From: Myxocyprinus asiaticus | Lineage: Eukaryota; Chordata; Actinopteri; Cypriniformes; Catostomidae | Assembly (NCBI RefSeq): GCF_019703515.2 | Contig: NC_059346.1 | Coordinates: 55,936,001 to 56,000,000 of the forward strand | Reading direction: 5' to 3' | DNA: 64,000 nucleotides | Shown here: positions 1 through 12,796 of the stretch, in pieces | Numbering within the stretch: position 1 is the stretch's first letter | Layout of the letters: each line of letters opens with the position of its first letter | Made by a program: the position numbers and the translations under genes | Notes under the pieces: model-generated | What the model was told of the DNA's origin: nothing | The model's database searches: none | Seen by the model: only the letters and a program-made list of their open reading frames with translations

Positions 1-195
1 AAGGAAGGATAACAACAGGACATTTACACTGGGCTTTCAATCAAGGCATGTTTGTTTGGAAGCCCAACTTATCTATTTGATATTTGGGCAATCTCTCAGA
101 TAGGTGGGACTTTAAAGTTAAGATCAATCTGCAGCATTTGCGGCATAATGTTGATTACCACAAAAATGTATTTTGACTCGTCCCACCTTTTCTTT

Positions 196-594
196 TTCTT
201 TTTGCTCCCCAATTTGGAATGCCCAAGTCCTCGTGGTGGCGTAGTCAGTCGCCTCAATCCGGGTGGCGGAGGACGAATCTCAGTTGCCTGTGCGTCTGAG
301 ACCGTCAATCCGCGCATCTTATCACGTGGCTTGTTGAGCACGTTACCGTGGAGACTTAGCGCGTGTGGAGGTTTCACGCCATCCACCGCGGCATCCACGC
401 ACAACTCACCACGTGCCCCACCGAGAACGAACCACATTACAGCGAGCACGAGGAGGTTACCCCATGTGACTCCACCCTCCCTAGCAACCGGGCCAATTTG
501 GTTGCTTAGGAGACCTGGCTGGAGCCACTCAGCATGCCCTGGATTCAAACTCATGGCAGTCAGCATCAATACTCGCTGAGCTACCCAGGCCCGC
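196..594 (-). mobile_element. tRNA-derived SINE, copy A, with 16-bp target duplication
   Basis: Read on the minus strand, the element opens with a tRNA-like head: A-box-like TAGCTCAGCGAG and B-box-like GAGTTTGAATCC, the RNA polymerase III internal promoter layout. A GC-rich body of about 300 nt follows, then an A-rich tail (GGGGAGCAAAAAGAAAAAG). It is bracketed by a perfect 16-bp direct repeat, GTCCCACCTTTTCTTT, at 180-195 and 595-610, the product of LINE-assisted insertion. Open frames of up to 175 codons across it are chance frames in GC-rich repeat sequence. Related copies lie at 18850-19257 and 30667-31160. Confidence 0.88.
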
Positions 595-619
595 GTCCCA
601 CCTTTTCTTTAAAAAAAGG

Positions 620-1503
620 CAAAAATCTGGGTTACAGTGAGGCACTTACAATGGAAGTAAATGAGGCCAATTTTTGGAGGGTTTAAAGGCAGAAATGTGA
701 AGCTTATTATTTTATAAAAAAATAAAAAAATAGAAAAAGAAAAATAGAAGAGTATCTTAGCTAAGTAGGTCTTTAAAATGCAAGTGGATGGTGATACAAC
801 CTTTGAACCGCCAAAAATCACAGACAATCAACATAAACGTCTTCCATATGACTCCACTGCTTAAATTAATGTCTTCTAAAGTGAAACGATCACTTTTGGT
901 GTGAAAAAGATCAATATTTAAGTACTTTTTAACTATAAATCATCGCTTCCGGTCTGCAGACGTATACGCATTCACGAGAAGGCGGAGTTCACACAGTCTG
1001 CCGTGTGACGTATTCGCGTCAGCATGTTACGGACATAATTTCACGTTTTTCTCTCGGTTGAGACATCCAGGATGAGCACACAAAGGCCCCATTGTGAGTA
1101 AACAAACAGATACAATTACAGATCTAAACCAAAACCAACAAGGCTTCTGTACAGCGTTCCTCCTACTCAGTCGTAAACAGCTCTGCTCTTCCGAGTGTGT
1201 CGTACGTATGTCTGTTCTCGTGTGTACATGCCAACGTGATAACATCACACACCTGTACTGCTACTGACCGGAAGTGATGATTTATAGTTAAACAATTCTT
1301 AAATATTGACCATTTTGCCGCAAAAGCAATCGTTTCGCTTTAGAAGACATTAGTGTAACCAGTGGAGTCGTATGGATGATGTTTATGCTGACTGTCTGTT
1401 CTTTTTGGAGCTTCAAATGTCTGATCAGCATTCACACCATGGATGGCATGAGGGTGAGTAAATGATAAGAGAATTTTCATTTTTGGGTAAACTATCCTTT
1501 TAA
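620..1503. repeat. foldback (long inverted repeat) element
   Basis: Two arms of about 140 nt, roughly 811-953 and 1267-1412, are imperfect reverse complements of each other (for example CATCACTTCCGGTCAG-like sequence facing the centre and GACTCCACTG-like sequence outward). The right end, TTTTGGGTAAACTATCC near 1479-1499, resembles the terminal repeat seen at 54041-54498. A non-autonomous DNA transposon is likely. The left edge is uncertain. No coding capacity is visible. Confidence 0.6.
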
Positions 1504-3797
1504 GCCACACATAACCAGCAAAGTTGAAACTTTTTTTGCGCATCGATTAATTGACCGCATAGGGGCTTGTGCTTCACCGTTGTCCAGGATGCATTCAGGA
1601 CGGATAGCGTTTACGCCTCAAATGTGATCTGGTCACATGCGTTTTTGACTACCTACGCCTACGTACAGTATGTGGTTTTTGTGATCTGATCACAAAACAT
1701 TTTAGACTCCATTTACACCTGTATTTAGTGCTGACCACTTGTGATCGGATCACCCGAAATGCATCTTAATACAGGCGTAAACAGGATAATAGAGATATTT
1801 AAGAGATTTCATTTGTGATTTTTCTTTCCTATCAGTATTGTTAAAGGCAAAGTTTGACTGTTTTCTTTTGAGGCAGAAATGCTCAGTTTTCATTGTTTCC
1901 TAGGTAAAAGAAGGGGTCAGTGTGCTTCAATGTGAAATAAGATCAAATAAAATTTTGTTCAAAAACTATGTAAGGTATTTTGTTTTTGTTTGCTGTAATG
2001 GTGTAGTTATTTTGTATCTCTGCAGTGTGTTGCAGTATGAGACAAAGATATGAAGAGGTCAGGGCTATAATCATTTCATAATAATCTCAGACTCTCTCTC
2101 TCTCTTCATTTGGGTTATCAATTGTACACTCTGCTGCTGTGTGTATAGTAATTAATTATCTTTTAAGAGCCTTGTCCACACATAAAAGCACATCTTTTTT
2201 ATTTGTGTAATAAGAGAAGCTAAATTCCAGTTGATGGATTTTAGGTGTGGTACCATCAAAGCACAAAGTTAAATCATTAAGGACATATTCTTTGCTAGCT
2301 AGATCATTAAATTGATGCATTCTAGGTTAAACAAGACATAATTTATCATCTACAGCATATCTTTAGTGAGAATACAGATGAAATATGCATACATGTACAT
2401 TAAAGACATCCCCCTTGTCTTCTGATAGCTTTTTGCCAGCTTTGCCTCATATCTTCTCTTTTTAATTTTTTGTGCGTCTGTTGTGGTTTGCAGCACAGAG
2501 GAACTCTACGGTCTGCACACAATAAAGATGTTAAAAGTACAGATTTACATTGTTTTTGAAATTTTCGCCATTTTCAGATATCAAACTCTTTTAGACCCTA
2601 TTTGCACCTGGTTTCAACATCCACCTCTGATGCTCCAGTAACAAGTGGATGATGCTTAATGCATCCTGAGGCATCCCGAACAATATCAAGGTATGGTTTT
2701 AAAAGGAAAACAACCATATGATCGAAAAAGCCATAAAGAAATATGGAAAGTACGACACATAAGATATTTATAATGTCTGACATCAACATGCAGTGAAATA
2801 ATTGATGACCAGATTATATCCAGTAGATGAAAAGTTAACATAGGTATAATAAGTATGTGTACATGGGATACTAATAATTCACCATTGTTGCAGAGAAAAT
2901 CAACATGAAATAGTAGTCATTTGTATGATCATAGTACTCATATGTTTTGTAATAAACAAAGAAATTGATATCATGTGATAGTAAACTTATATACATATAA
3001 ATTAATCAAAAAATATGATTTATGGAAGTGCAAATATACATTGCGACACTATTACATACTGTATCTTGGGTCGCTAACGACCCTATACACTTTTGTTAAT
3101 TAATCCTATAAAGCCGTGTATATCAAATATGATACACAACGTTTGGTGGCTCCTGTTTCACTCTCTGTTGAAGCTGACGAGCCAAACAACTTGTAGTATG
3201 TAAGTTTCACATGTTTATGACACTATCTAGTGGTTATTTGTGAATAAAAGTGGTTTCAATATTTATATCGATCTATTTAAAATGGCGGCAGACTTGCATG
3301 AAAAGTGACACTTATATTGGGATAAATGACAGCTTATTTTAATAAAGAAAAAGTGACAGTAATGATTAAATTGTTACTGATATTTTAAAATGAGTATTTG
3401 CTGAATATAAGCAACTTGTGCTTGATTTAAATTTTGTATATTATTTTATTGAAAAAAACCCTTTGAAATCCATGTATAAAATATGATTCATCAGGCTTTC
3501 GAGGTGTATCTCTCAATCACCGTTACATTCCATTCATGCCCACCAAAAAAAATTAAAAAAAATCACAGAGCTTTGAAAATTCTGACATATACTTTTTATA
3601 AGATATATTTAAAGCGTGAACGAATATTTCTGAATATTTTCAAATATGCAGCCGGCTCTGTCCTTATAAATATCTCATTATTTTACATTACAAGCTATTA
3701 TGATGTCATCTTACCTGAGACCCAGTGAAAAAAGTTTTACTATTTCCTTTTTTTAAATGTCAATATAGTGTTTGGTGCATAAAATACTGTACATTTG

Positions 3798-3869
<72 letters not shown>

Positions 3870-5448
3870 AAAAGAATATTTTATTCATATTGTATTTGAT
3901 GTGCTGAATTGAACTGTGATACATTTCAATCCATATTTATAGACCAAGGAGAGGAAGTTGTCATGGTTCTCAAACATTTGGTATCTCTGAAAACCCAGGG
4001 AGTCCTCTTATAATACCCCAAGATTTACCACTGCAGCATATATGGGCTAAGAAAAACTTAAATAACAAATGTTCTACATAAAAATTAATTGCTGGGCCTC
4101 AGGACGAAAAGCAAATTTGAGTTGAGGAATACTAGAAAGTTGGGGGCATAACTCCAAAAAAATAGACGAGGTAAAGAGGGGGCAATGAGGTCCTGGCTCA
4201 CTAAAGTCCCGAGTTATGCATTTGAGGGATAATACATTTTTGTACTTATTTTATATTTTGGTAAAGCACATGTGTCAGAAACTAAAGTATTTTGTATCTG
4301 ACTGAGTATTAAAGAGCCTCGTGATGAACAAAACAGTCGTCCAGAGTTATAAATATCCCCCTTAAAGCCTTTGAAGATTCTCAGCGATTTATAATATGTT
4401 TTAAATCACAGTCATTTTTAGGTACACCAGACTCAAAACACATTATTTATTTATTTATTTTTAAAAATCCACTTTTGTCTGACATGCTGACTCATAATCT
4501 GGCTAATCCTGCAGTTTTAAAGACACAGCTCATCCTTAAACCCACTGAAAAAAACAAAAAAAAAACAAAATCAGGTTTCACACACAATCCTTTGTCACTG
4601 TGTTGGAAGAGAAATATTAGCATATGCCTCCTCCTGGAAGCTGTGATAAGAGACTCAGCAGGGTGAATAAAGATGACACTCGTTTTTTACTGTCCTTTTT
4701 GTTAGAATCACTTTCTCTCTGTGTGCTCATTTGTGGTTAGGATGGAGAAAAGGAATAGCAGGTTTTTACTATTTTACTTTTGGATCAGGGATTATGTTAC
4801 CGATCAGTAAGCACCCACATGGTATCTGTGCACCTTTCTCACGTTTTCAGCACTGACTGTAAAGGAAAATCTGCGGAATTCAGCTATTGAATGGTAAATT
4901 GTAGAGGATGTGAAAACTTCATGAATGACAGGCCTTCTGCAGAAAATCAGTGTATTTATCCTCTTATTTGCTGCGTCTGTGCTGAGCTCAGTATTCTGGG
5001 CAATTTTAAATGCTGACTAATGCTGCATGTGGTGATGACAGGGCCACTTTTCATAGAACTTAATTAGAGCACATACTATACAATACAAGTCCAAATGTCA
5101 CTGAAGTTATATGACATTGCTTTCTCAACCCATCCTAATGTATTTAAGCACATTAAGCGAGAATAATGTCTGCAAATTGTGACTAAGGGATGATACAGTG
5201 AGTGGCAATGTTAATAACATGGTGTTACCAGCCAGTCATGTTGGAAGGTTGTGTTTTTGTAGCTGTGGATTTTCCTTTTGGCATGATGTAGTGTCAAATT
5301 CAAAGCTTGATTCCATTTGCTAAAAGAACTTTTATATGAGTATTTGGTGCCTCATTAGAAATCCTAAAATACAGGTTCTTGATAAATGGACCCTGTGACT
5401 GTTTTTTTTTTTTTTTTTTTGTGGAAATCATGCTTTTACTATAGTAAT
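1504..5448. other. intronic stretch with MITE fragments and an AT array
   Basis: No gene is seen. About 1575-1785 carries a short inverted-repeat fragment with the motif TTTACACCTGTATTTA and its inverse, and 2590-2690 has a diverged relative. A TA array lies at 3800-3867 and a poly-T tract at 5402-5420. The rest looks like ordinary AT-rich intron. Confidence 0.5.
3800..3867. repeat. (AT)n microsatellite
   Basis: About 34 uninterrupted AT dinucleotide units, followed directly by a T/A-rich segment. Length is likely to vary between individuals. Confidence 0.97.
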
Positions 5449-6019
5449 TAGGGGTGTAATGATCCATTGATCAAATCACCAATGATACAATGTAATCGGT
5501 TCAATGCGTAAACATCAATGTATTTTATTTTTTTAATTGAAACCTTTATTTTGAAATTCTCTTGCCAGCCACGTCTGTTCTCAATTCCATCCGGCGATGC
5601 AGCAACCTTATGCTATTCTTCTTGCTTTATAAGCACTAAATATTCTTCTCATGTGGCCATACAGATGTGCGCAGAGTGATTGAAGCCTTAAGTGGTGCTG
5701 TGCTCTATCCGTGTGCGCGGTCAACAGGGCTGCGAGCTGCGGTTACAGTATAGAGCAGAGCCGATCAAGCACTGGATTTGCGCTTTTCAGAGAGCTCAAT
5801 AAAATATTCAAATTATATTTTGGTTGCATTTGTGAGATAAGTGTAGCTGATTGTGTAAAATATAGCACATAATATCGTAATATTGATCGCAGGCCCCTGA
5901 ATCAGATCGAATCGAAATCGCATCACGGCAGACTTTGAGGTATCGGCAAACATCGGATCGCTGGCTAAGAGAATCGATATAAGATCGTATCGTGATGAAA
6001 ATTGCGATTTACACCCCAA
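5449..6019. mobile_element. hAT-like MITE with 8-bp target duplication
   Basis: The ends are inverted: TAGGGGTGTAA at the left and TTACACCCCAA at the right. A perfect 8-bp direct repeat, ATAGTAAT, flanks it at 5441-5448 and 6020-6027; an 8-bp duplication is typical of the hAT superfamily. The interior shows no transposase, so it is non-autonomous. Confidence 0.82.
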
Positions 6020-6260
6020 ATAGTAATATTGTAGTAACCGTGACTGTAGTAACCACAACTGTAACCATGTTTTTTTTTTTTTTTTTTTTTTGGCAGAAAC
6101 CATAGTTTTGATACAATTCACCAGGGTTTTACTACAGTAATAATTGTAGTCCATATAGTAAACATGGTTTCACTATAATAATACTGTAGTAACCATGACT
6201 GTAGTAAACCATGGTTAATTTTCTGGTTACTGATTTTACTACAAATACCATAGACAGGGC
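6020..6260. repeat. imperfect palindromic repeat
   Basis: Repeated and inverted forms of ACTGTAGTAACCATG and its complement lie on both sides of a 22-base poly-T tract at about 6069-6091. The pattern fits a small foldback repeat. It abuts the target duplication of the hAT-like MITE. No coding capacity is seen. Confidence 0.55.
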
Positions 6261-6363
6261 TTGAGATGAGGTGGGATGCGAAAGAGATACAATCCCCCTT
6301 GTTGAAAGAAAAGGCAAAAAACTTCCCCCTTGTAAAACAGCTAAAACCCCTTTCCATCCCCTT

Positions 6364-6725
6364 AGGCTACGTCCACATTAATCCGGATACTTTTGAAAAC
6401 AGCGTTTTCATTTTTGAAATACTCTCCATCCACACTGCCATTTTCAAGCGTTTTCCAAAAGTTGCCCATCCACACTAAAACATATGAAAACGCTTAATTC
6501 CCCTTACTGCGCATGCGAAAAATCACCATTCCATGTACGGGCTGAAACGCAATTATCCTCGTGTTACGTCGCCTGACAGCAATTCCAAGTAAACTTTGCA
6601 TAGCCTATGAAGGAATGCATTGTGAAGGTTGTACAAAGTAACATTTATCTTTAATAATGTTCTCAAAGTAAATAACAGGCATAATAACGCCTGCTATTCA
6701 CTTTGAATATTTAAGCGTTTTTACG
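6364..6725. repeat. MITE-like repeat, left part (same family as 48574-50087)
   Basis: It begins AGGCTACGTCCACATTAATC and matches the left 360 nt of the element at 48574, including the shared segments GACAGCAATTCCAAGTAA and AACATTTATCTTTAA. The right terminal repeat of the family (GTGTGGATGTGGCCT) is not found here, so this copy is truncated or its end has decayed. It serves as an unoccupied paralogous site for the LINE insertion at 48812-49806. Confidence 0.65.
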
Positions 6726-7173
6726 GTTAAGACTCTTTTAATTTAGAATGAATGTAAATCTGCTTTTATAAAGATTTTTATCAGATGTTAAATTAGAATG
6801 CAGTGCTTTCCAGATAAAATGCCCTTAAATAGACATCTCGGATATGTACGTGTGCTATCTGGGATGCTAACCGATTAGCCAGCTAAGTTAACATACCTTG
6901 TTCAAATTACTACATGTAAAAATAGCAAGCCTTCCTAGAATTTCGTGCTCTCAGTTTTAGACATCATAATACTCCATTTTCTTAAATGTTGAAAAAAAAA
7001 TTAAATCATATAATTATGTTACATTTTATGGTCAAGAGGTACATTTATTTTCATTATTTTAAGTATCAACAGAAAGATAGTACGGTATAGTCAGTGTAGG
7101 CCCTAATATCTACAAACCATATAACATATGTCATATTATACTATATTATTGGCATTAAAGGACTGTTTAATTA

Positions 7174-7500
7174 TGTGGCAGACCTCTGCCTTTCTACGGA
7201 AGGAGGAAATGGGGACCGGGTGAACACTCCAACATAAGACTTTAATGATACGACTTTTCAGTGTACATCAAACATAAACGTGCTTTTCAGCACACAAACT
7301 AAAAGCATTCAACACACAACACACACACAGCTCCGTGCGTCTCTCTCTTCCCATCTGCCACTGTCTCCTCTATTTAAATACTCCTGCCGCTCCTCACTGG
7401 AATGTGAGACCGGTGTGGCGCACGGGTGGAACTCGTACACCACTTCTCTTCCCGGCCTCAATCTGCCCAGACGCCGCTCGGCCACGCCCTACTTGACACA
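7174..7500 (-). mobile_element. solo LTR with 5-bp target duplication
   Basis: Read on the minus strand the sequence begins TGTGTCAAGTAGGG and ends TCTGCCACA, so it has the TG...CA termini of retroviral-type LTRs. A TATA-like TATTTAAATAG is followed downstream by an ATTAAA polyadenylation-like signal, in the expected order. A perfect 5-bp direct repeat, AATTA, flanks it at 7169-7173 and 7501-7505. There is no internal region or partner LTR nearby, so it is best explained as a solo LTR left by LTR-LTR recombination. Confidence 0.8.
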
Positions 7501-8158
7501 AATTATTTTTGTATTAAACTGATAAGTTATAACAGAACAAGACTAAAGGCATTTTTAATCAGACATTTCATACAATTACCCCTTGGGGCCTATATGGGAC
7601 AGAACTTGACAGGGCTTTGAATTTCACATGACCAAGTCATTATTATTGTTGCCTTAATGCAGACTGCCATCATCATATTCACTCTTCTTCATCATTATTC
7701 AATTGTCACACACTTGGGACTAAAGAAGTATAATGGCAGTAATCCCTAGTAAAGACCTGGGTGGACATTTAATTATTTTAATGGAAAATGTCATAATTAA
7801 AAAATTTATTATATCTAATTTCATTTGGGAAAGGTTATTCTTTCTGAAAAACCAGTATTAATGTTTGTCAGTAATTAACACACTGAAACACTAAATATTT
7901 GGGCTTGATGAAATACTACCACACCTCTTTTCAGACAGCGGTCAGACAGTACGTCTTGACTTCTGTTCTCTGTTCTGTTCTAAGAGGGTGTGTGTGTGTG
8001 TGTATGTGTGTGTGTAATGGTTTTCAGCAGAGGCGCTGACAGGTTATTAAAGTGATTGTCAAGATGTTACGCTTCAATCACTCTGCTTAAGAACACATGC
8101 TGGAGAAATCACAATAAATTCTATTTGTCTTTGTTTTGAAGTCTCTGAGGCTGTCTCT

Positions 8159-8159
<1 letters not shown>

Positions 8160-8222
<63 letters not shown>
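8160..8222. repeat. (CT)n microsatellite
   Basis: An uninterrupted run of about 30 CT units between TCTTA and GTATC. Confidence 0.97.
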
Positions 8223-8226
<4 letters not shown>

Positions 8227-8414
8227 CTAAATACTTGCTTTTTTCCTCACATCAGCTAATTGAGTAATCATTCTGCACCAGCTTGTCGACTATTAAAAAC
8301 ACTCGAATATCGCAAATTGATTTTCCTCTTCGCATTTGCCTGCTGTGAGCAGTACTGAATTACACTGTATTTTCCCTGTGAATGTCTTACCAAATATCAC
8401 AGTTACAACTGATT

Positions 8415-8428
8415 CCACTAGGGGGCGC
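8415..8428 (+). promoter_or_regulatory. candidate CTCF-binding motif
   Basis: CCACTAGGGGGCGC matches the vertebrate CTCF core (CCANNAGGGGGCGC type) closely. It lies in the large 5' intron, outside the recognised mobile elements. Function is inference from the motif alone; similar cores also occur by chance and within repeats. Confidence 0.5.
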
Positions 8429-10534
8429 TGTGGATGTGTGTCGTCGAGGTGTTTTATGAGAGAAAGAATTATGACGGCATCTTTGGCCAAGTGTGAAGTC
8501 AAGTGTGGCAATACTTGTAATATTTTTATTCTTATTGAAATCTACTCTATTGGTATTCGGATATTCTTGGAATCATGCCTACCAATGGATGATGATCTGC
8601 ATTTATGGTGGAAAGAAAATGCAAAGCAGTACAAGAAACTCGGAAGCTTATCAGACCAGTATGTGTGTATGTGCGTTAAATCTCTGAAAACTGAAAGAAC
8701 GCATTTTATAAAAAGCCAACTTTCACCTCTTGTTTTTCTGAATTTTGTAAAATGATAAAAGATTTTTGTGAAATGATAAAAATGTGTTTGCCTTTATGTA
8801 GACTGAGAGTTTATTTATGAATTACCCTAATGCCGTCAGGTTTCTTCTATCTGTTCCTGCTTTCTCCCCATTCTCCTCTTTTTTCTGTTCTTTGCGTCTT
8901 TCACCTTTTTTGCGTGTATTGTTTTTTTCCCCCACACACTTTGTATGTGCCATTTTTGTAGACACTCACACACACCTTACTGGGTTATTGGGTTATCTGC
9001 TTCCATGGCTTCTCTTTAATTGTTCTCTTTAAAGAAAGGGCAGATATTATTTAGCCTGACTGCTGAAGGTGAGACCACAAATAAAAATGAGAGAGGGTAG
9101 AAAAATCATTAATGTTCTTTACAAAATGAATAGCAGCATAAATATCATGTATCATAGAAAGCACAGGACTAATTTAGTAAGTCTTTTTTGCCCTTTTCCG
9201 CAATGAATATAAATGGTGACCATGACTGATTTTCAAGGCTAGATTTTGAGTGAATAACAATTTACATTTCAGTCTGTTCCTCACTCAAAGCTATCATATG
9301 GCTTCAGAAGTCTTGGAATATATGGCATGAATCACATGGACTACTTTTTTTTGTAGCTTGACAGCCCCAGTCCCTGTCCACTTTCATTGTATGGAATAGA
9401 GAAGCTCATTCATTCTGCTAAAATTCTCCTTCGATGTTCCACGAGGAAAGAAAGTCCTAAAGGTTTGGAATGGCAAGAGGGTGATTTAATAATGAACTGT
9501 CCACAATATTTACTCAAAATTCAGTACTACAAAATATTTGAAAACAGAAAACATGCACTGACAAGGCTCTTGGTTGTTTTTGAACTTGACACAAGACGAA
9601 ACTGCCACTTCAATATAACAGTCTATCACTATTTCAAATAGTCATACATTTTGGGTTGAATGTGCCAGCATCATTAATGTTTGTGTCATCTTTCTATTGT
9701 TCTGAATTACCACTTTTTATGCAAAGCAGTCTGAGATCTTAAAAATATAAGATATTAAATATTAATGTTCATATGGATATGAAAGCTTTGAGTGATCTGA
9801 TATCAACATCATTCCTGGTTAAGTCTGAAAACAACATGGGTAGTATTTAGAAAATTGGCTGTAGAATATTTCTTCTGTTTTTTTTCCCCTTATATGGCAT
9901 CAGAGTCAAGAATGTGTATTGGAATGCTTTTGCTGTAGAATGCAAGATAAGAAGTGAAAACACATTTTTAAGACATTCTAAATATTTTGAGTTGACTGGG
10001 GTTATCTGAGAATCTCTTATGGTAAAATTCAGCATGGATATTAGAGAATGTAAGTGTGCATTGCAATCTTATTATTGTCATAAAAATAACAGTACACTGT
10101 AAACCCTATAGTTGTCATTACTGTAAAAATCAAGTTGTCTTAATTAAGTATTACTTGAAATGTCAAGTGTTGGACTCATAACTCAAATATTTAAGTTCAT
10201 TGAACTTATTTTTCTTAAAAATCCATAGACTTAAGATTTGAGGTGATAACAACTCAAACTACTGAGTACAAAATTGAGGCTACGGGGAATACCCACAATC
10301 CCTTGCTGCTTGAATTTTGTTTCCTTGGTCAGAGGGAACAGATTGGGGAATTTAAATAATTGTTATTAAGAATTCATAGATGTTTTAGCTTTTTTGTTGT
10401 ATTATTTATGCTTTGTTGCAAATAGTTGTTTGGTGTAATGTCACCATTAGGGTGATCTGTGTCTCTTTGGTCAAGTTGGACCCTGGTCACACTATCTTAG
10501 TTCTCTTTGTGCATGTGCAGCTTAAGTGCATATA

Positions 10535-12105
10535 CAGGTGCATCTCAATAAATTAGAATGTCGTGGAAAAGTTCATTTATTTCAGTAATTCAACTCAAAT
10601 TGTGAAACTCGTGTATTAAATAAATTCAATGCACACAGACTGAAGTAGTTTAAGTCTTTGGTTCTTTTAATTGTAATGATTTTGCTCACATTTAACAAAA
10701 ACCCACCAATTCACTATCTCAAAAAATTAGAATACATCATAAGACCAATAAAAAAAACATTTTTAGTGAATTGTTGGCCTTCTGGAAAGTATGTTCATTT
10801 ACTGTATATGTACTCAATACTTGGTAGGGGCTCCTTTTGCTTTAATTACTGCCTCAATTTGGCGTGGCATGGAGGTGATCAGTTTGTGGCACTGCTGAGG
10901 TGGTATGGAAGCCCAGGTTTCTTTGACAGTGGCCTTCAGCTCATCTGCATTTTTTGGTCTCTTGTTTCTCATTTTCCTCTTGACAATACCCCATAGATTC
11001 TCTATGGGGTTCAGGTCTGGTGAGTTTGCTGGCCAGTCAAGCACACCAACACCATGGTCATTTAACCAACTTTTGGTGCTTTTGGCAGTGTGGGCAGGTA
11101 CCAAATCCTGCTGGAAAATGAAATCAGCATCTTTAAAAAGCTGGTCAGCAGAAGGAAGCATGAAGTGCTCCAAAATTTCTTGGTAAATGGGTGCAGTGAC
11201 TTTTGGTTTTCATGGACCAACACCAGCAGATGACATTGCACCCCAAATCATCACAGACTGTGGAAACTTAACACTGGACTTCAAGCAACTTGGGCTATGA
11301 GCTTCTCCACCCTTCCTCCAGACTCTAGGACCTTGGTTTCCAAATGAAATACAAAACTTGCTCTCATCTGAAAAGAGGACTTTGGACCACTGGGCAACAG
11401 TCCAGTTCTTCTTCTCCTTAGCCCAGGTAAGACGCCTCTGACGTTGTCTGTGGTTCAGGAGTGGCTTAACAAGAGGAATACGACAACTGTAGCCAAATTC
11501 CTTGACACGTCTGTGTGTGGTGGCTCTTGATGCCTTGACCCCAGCCTCAGTCCATTCCTTGTGAAGTTCACCCAAATTCTTGAATCGATTTTGCTTGACA
11601 ATCATAAGGCTGTGGTTCTCTCGGTTGGTTGTGCATCTTTTTCTTCCACACTTTTTCCTTCCACTCAACTTTCTGTTAACATGCTTGGATACAGCACTCT
11701 GTGAACAGCCAGCTTCTTTGGCAATGAATGTTTGTGGCTTACCCTCCTTGTGAAGGGTGTCAATGATTGTCTTCTGGACAACTGTCAGATCAGCAGTCTT
11801 CCCCATGATTGTGTAGCCTAGTGAACCAAACTGAGAGACCATTTTGAAGGCTCAGGAAACCTTTGCAGGTGTTTTGAGTTGATTAGCTGATTGGCATGTC
11901 ACCACATTCTAATTTTTTGAGATAGTGAATTGGTGGGTTTTTGTTAAATGTGAGCCAAAATCATCACGATTAAAAGAACCAAAGACTTAAACTACTTCAA
12001 TCTGTGTGCATTGAATTTATTTAATTCACGAGTTTCACAATTTGAGTTGAATTACTGAAATAAATGAACTTTTCCACGACATTCTAATTTATTGAGATGC
12101 ACCTG
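10535..12105 (-). mobile_element. Tc1-like transposon, copy 1, about 1.57 kb
   Basis: Terminal inverted repeats of about 200 bp (10535-10733 and 11906-12105) begin CAGGTGCATCTCAATAAATT on each strand. The TA target duplication lies at 10533-10534 and 12106-12107. The transposase gene is on the minus strand and is broken by one in-frame stop. The same family occurs at 22137-23123 and 59668-61233. It is inserted in a CACTG-ended MITE. Confidence 0.93.
10814..11842 (-). pseudogene. Tc1-like transposase, one premature stop
   Basis: This would be a DDE transposase that binds the element's inverted repeats and performs cut-and-paste transposition in the nucleus. The first open part (11842 down to 11210) carries the paired helix-turn-helix region (motif GCSQSAVSKHV), the basic linker GRKKCGRK and the first catalytic Asp (FSDESKF). 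Compared with the intact copy at 59948-60970, a net 9-base deletion at about 11200-11212 creates an in-frame TGA where Leu-Cys-Phe-Leu should be. The same frame then reopens and holds the second Asp (FQQDLVPAH) and the Glu (NPIENLW). All three catalytic residues survive, so inactivation appears to be due to this stop alone, apart from minor changes such as Ala to Val beside the second Asp. Confidence 0.92.
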
Positions 12106-12796
12106 TATGCATTTCTGTAAAGAATTATTTAATAACTGACCTAGAATCAGTTATCATCTTTATTTGAGCTGTGCTGTTGTTTGATCTAAAATTGAATCAA
12201 TTCAATTAAAATGTACAACAGTAGAAACAACACTATTTAAATTCAAATCTGAGTTAAGTTTACTTGCATGTAGTTAACTCAACTTAAATAGTTAAGTTCA
12301 CTCTACTTGAAAACCAAGTTAATTGAACTTAAATACTCAAGTTTTAGTAGACCCCATTATTCAATGGAATTGAGGGAAAGAGTTTACTCAATCAAATGAG
12401 TACAATGAACTTATTAGGGTTTTCAGTGTATTATTATTATTATTGTATATATTATCTTGAGTTGTCTGTATGGTTCTTTGTGGAACAAAAAAGGTTCTCC
12501 TGTGGCATTTTTAGTTTTTTTTAGTGTTTGCCAAGACTGTGGTTATTGTTCATCTGGAAGGTTACTCCACAGTTATTGTGTTAGATCATATCTTTTAGTT
12601 TATGACCATAAATTAAATAGATTATGTAAAGAATAATTGACATCAGACCACTGAATTATTAAAAATGAATGCACATCCGAGCTGGTAATGCAGTGGTTAC
12701 ACCTTAGCTTAGGTGTGTATTATTTTCAATTATTCATCGAAACCATGGAGTCGACAGGGAGACAATTATTCCACTTTTACATCAGTGGCGGTTGTA

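Larger units (their letters stand above)
7506..10094. other. intronic stretch without recognised genes
   Basis: It contains a short GT tract near 7988-8015, a long CT array (8160-8222) and a CTCF-like motif (8415-8428). The open frame of 139 codons at 8336-8755 has no recognisable domain and ordinary AT-rich composition, so it is not annotated as a gene. Nothing else stands out. Confidence 0.5.
10095..12428. mobile_element. CACTG-ended MITE, host of a nested Tc1-like element
   Basis: The outer element starts CACTGTAAACCCTATAGTT and ends with the inverse form AATAAGGGTTTTCAGTG, with TA on both sides (10093-10094 and 12429-12430). Its two halves are 10095-10532 and 12108-12428; the interval is the inserted Tc1-like element. 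The interior has many AAGTT/AACTT motifs and no transposase. A related left half occurs at about 37560-37988. Confidence 0.65.

Noticed and set aside
52..579. Open frames of 175 (+) and 157 (-) codons
   Set aside because: They lie over a SINE with a tRNA-like head and target duplications; GC-rich repeat sequence gives chance frames on both strands. Similar frames recur in the other SINE copies.
8336..8755. 139-codon open frame
   Set aside because: No domain, ordinary intronic composition, no splice sites or partner exons; likely chance.
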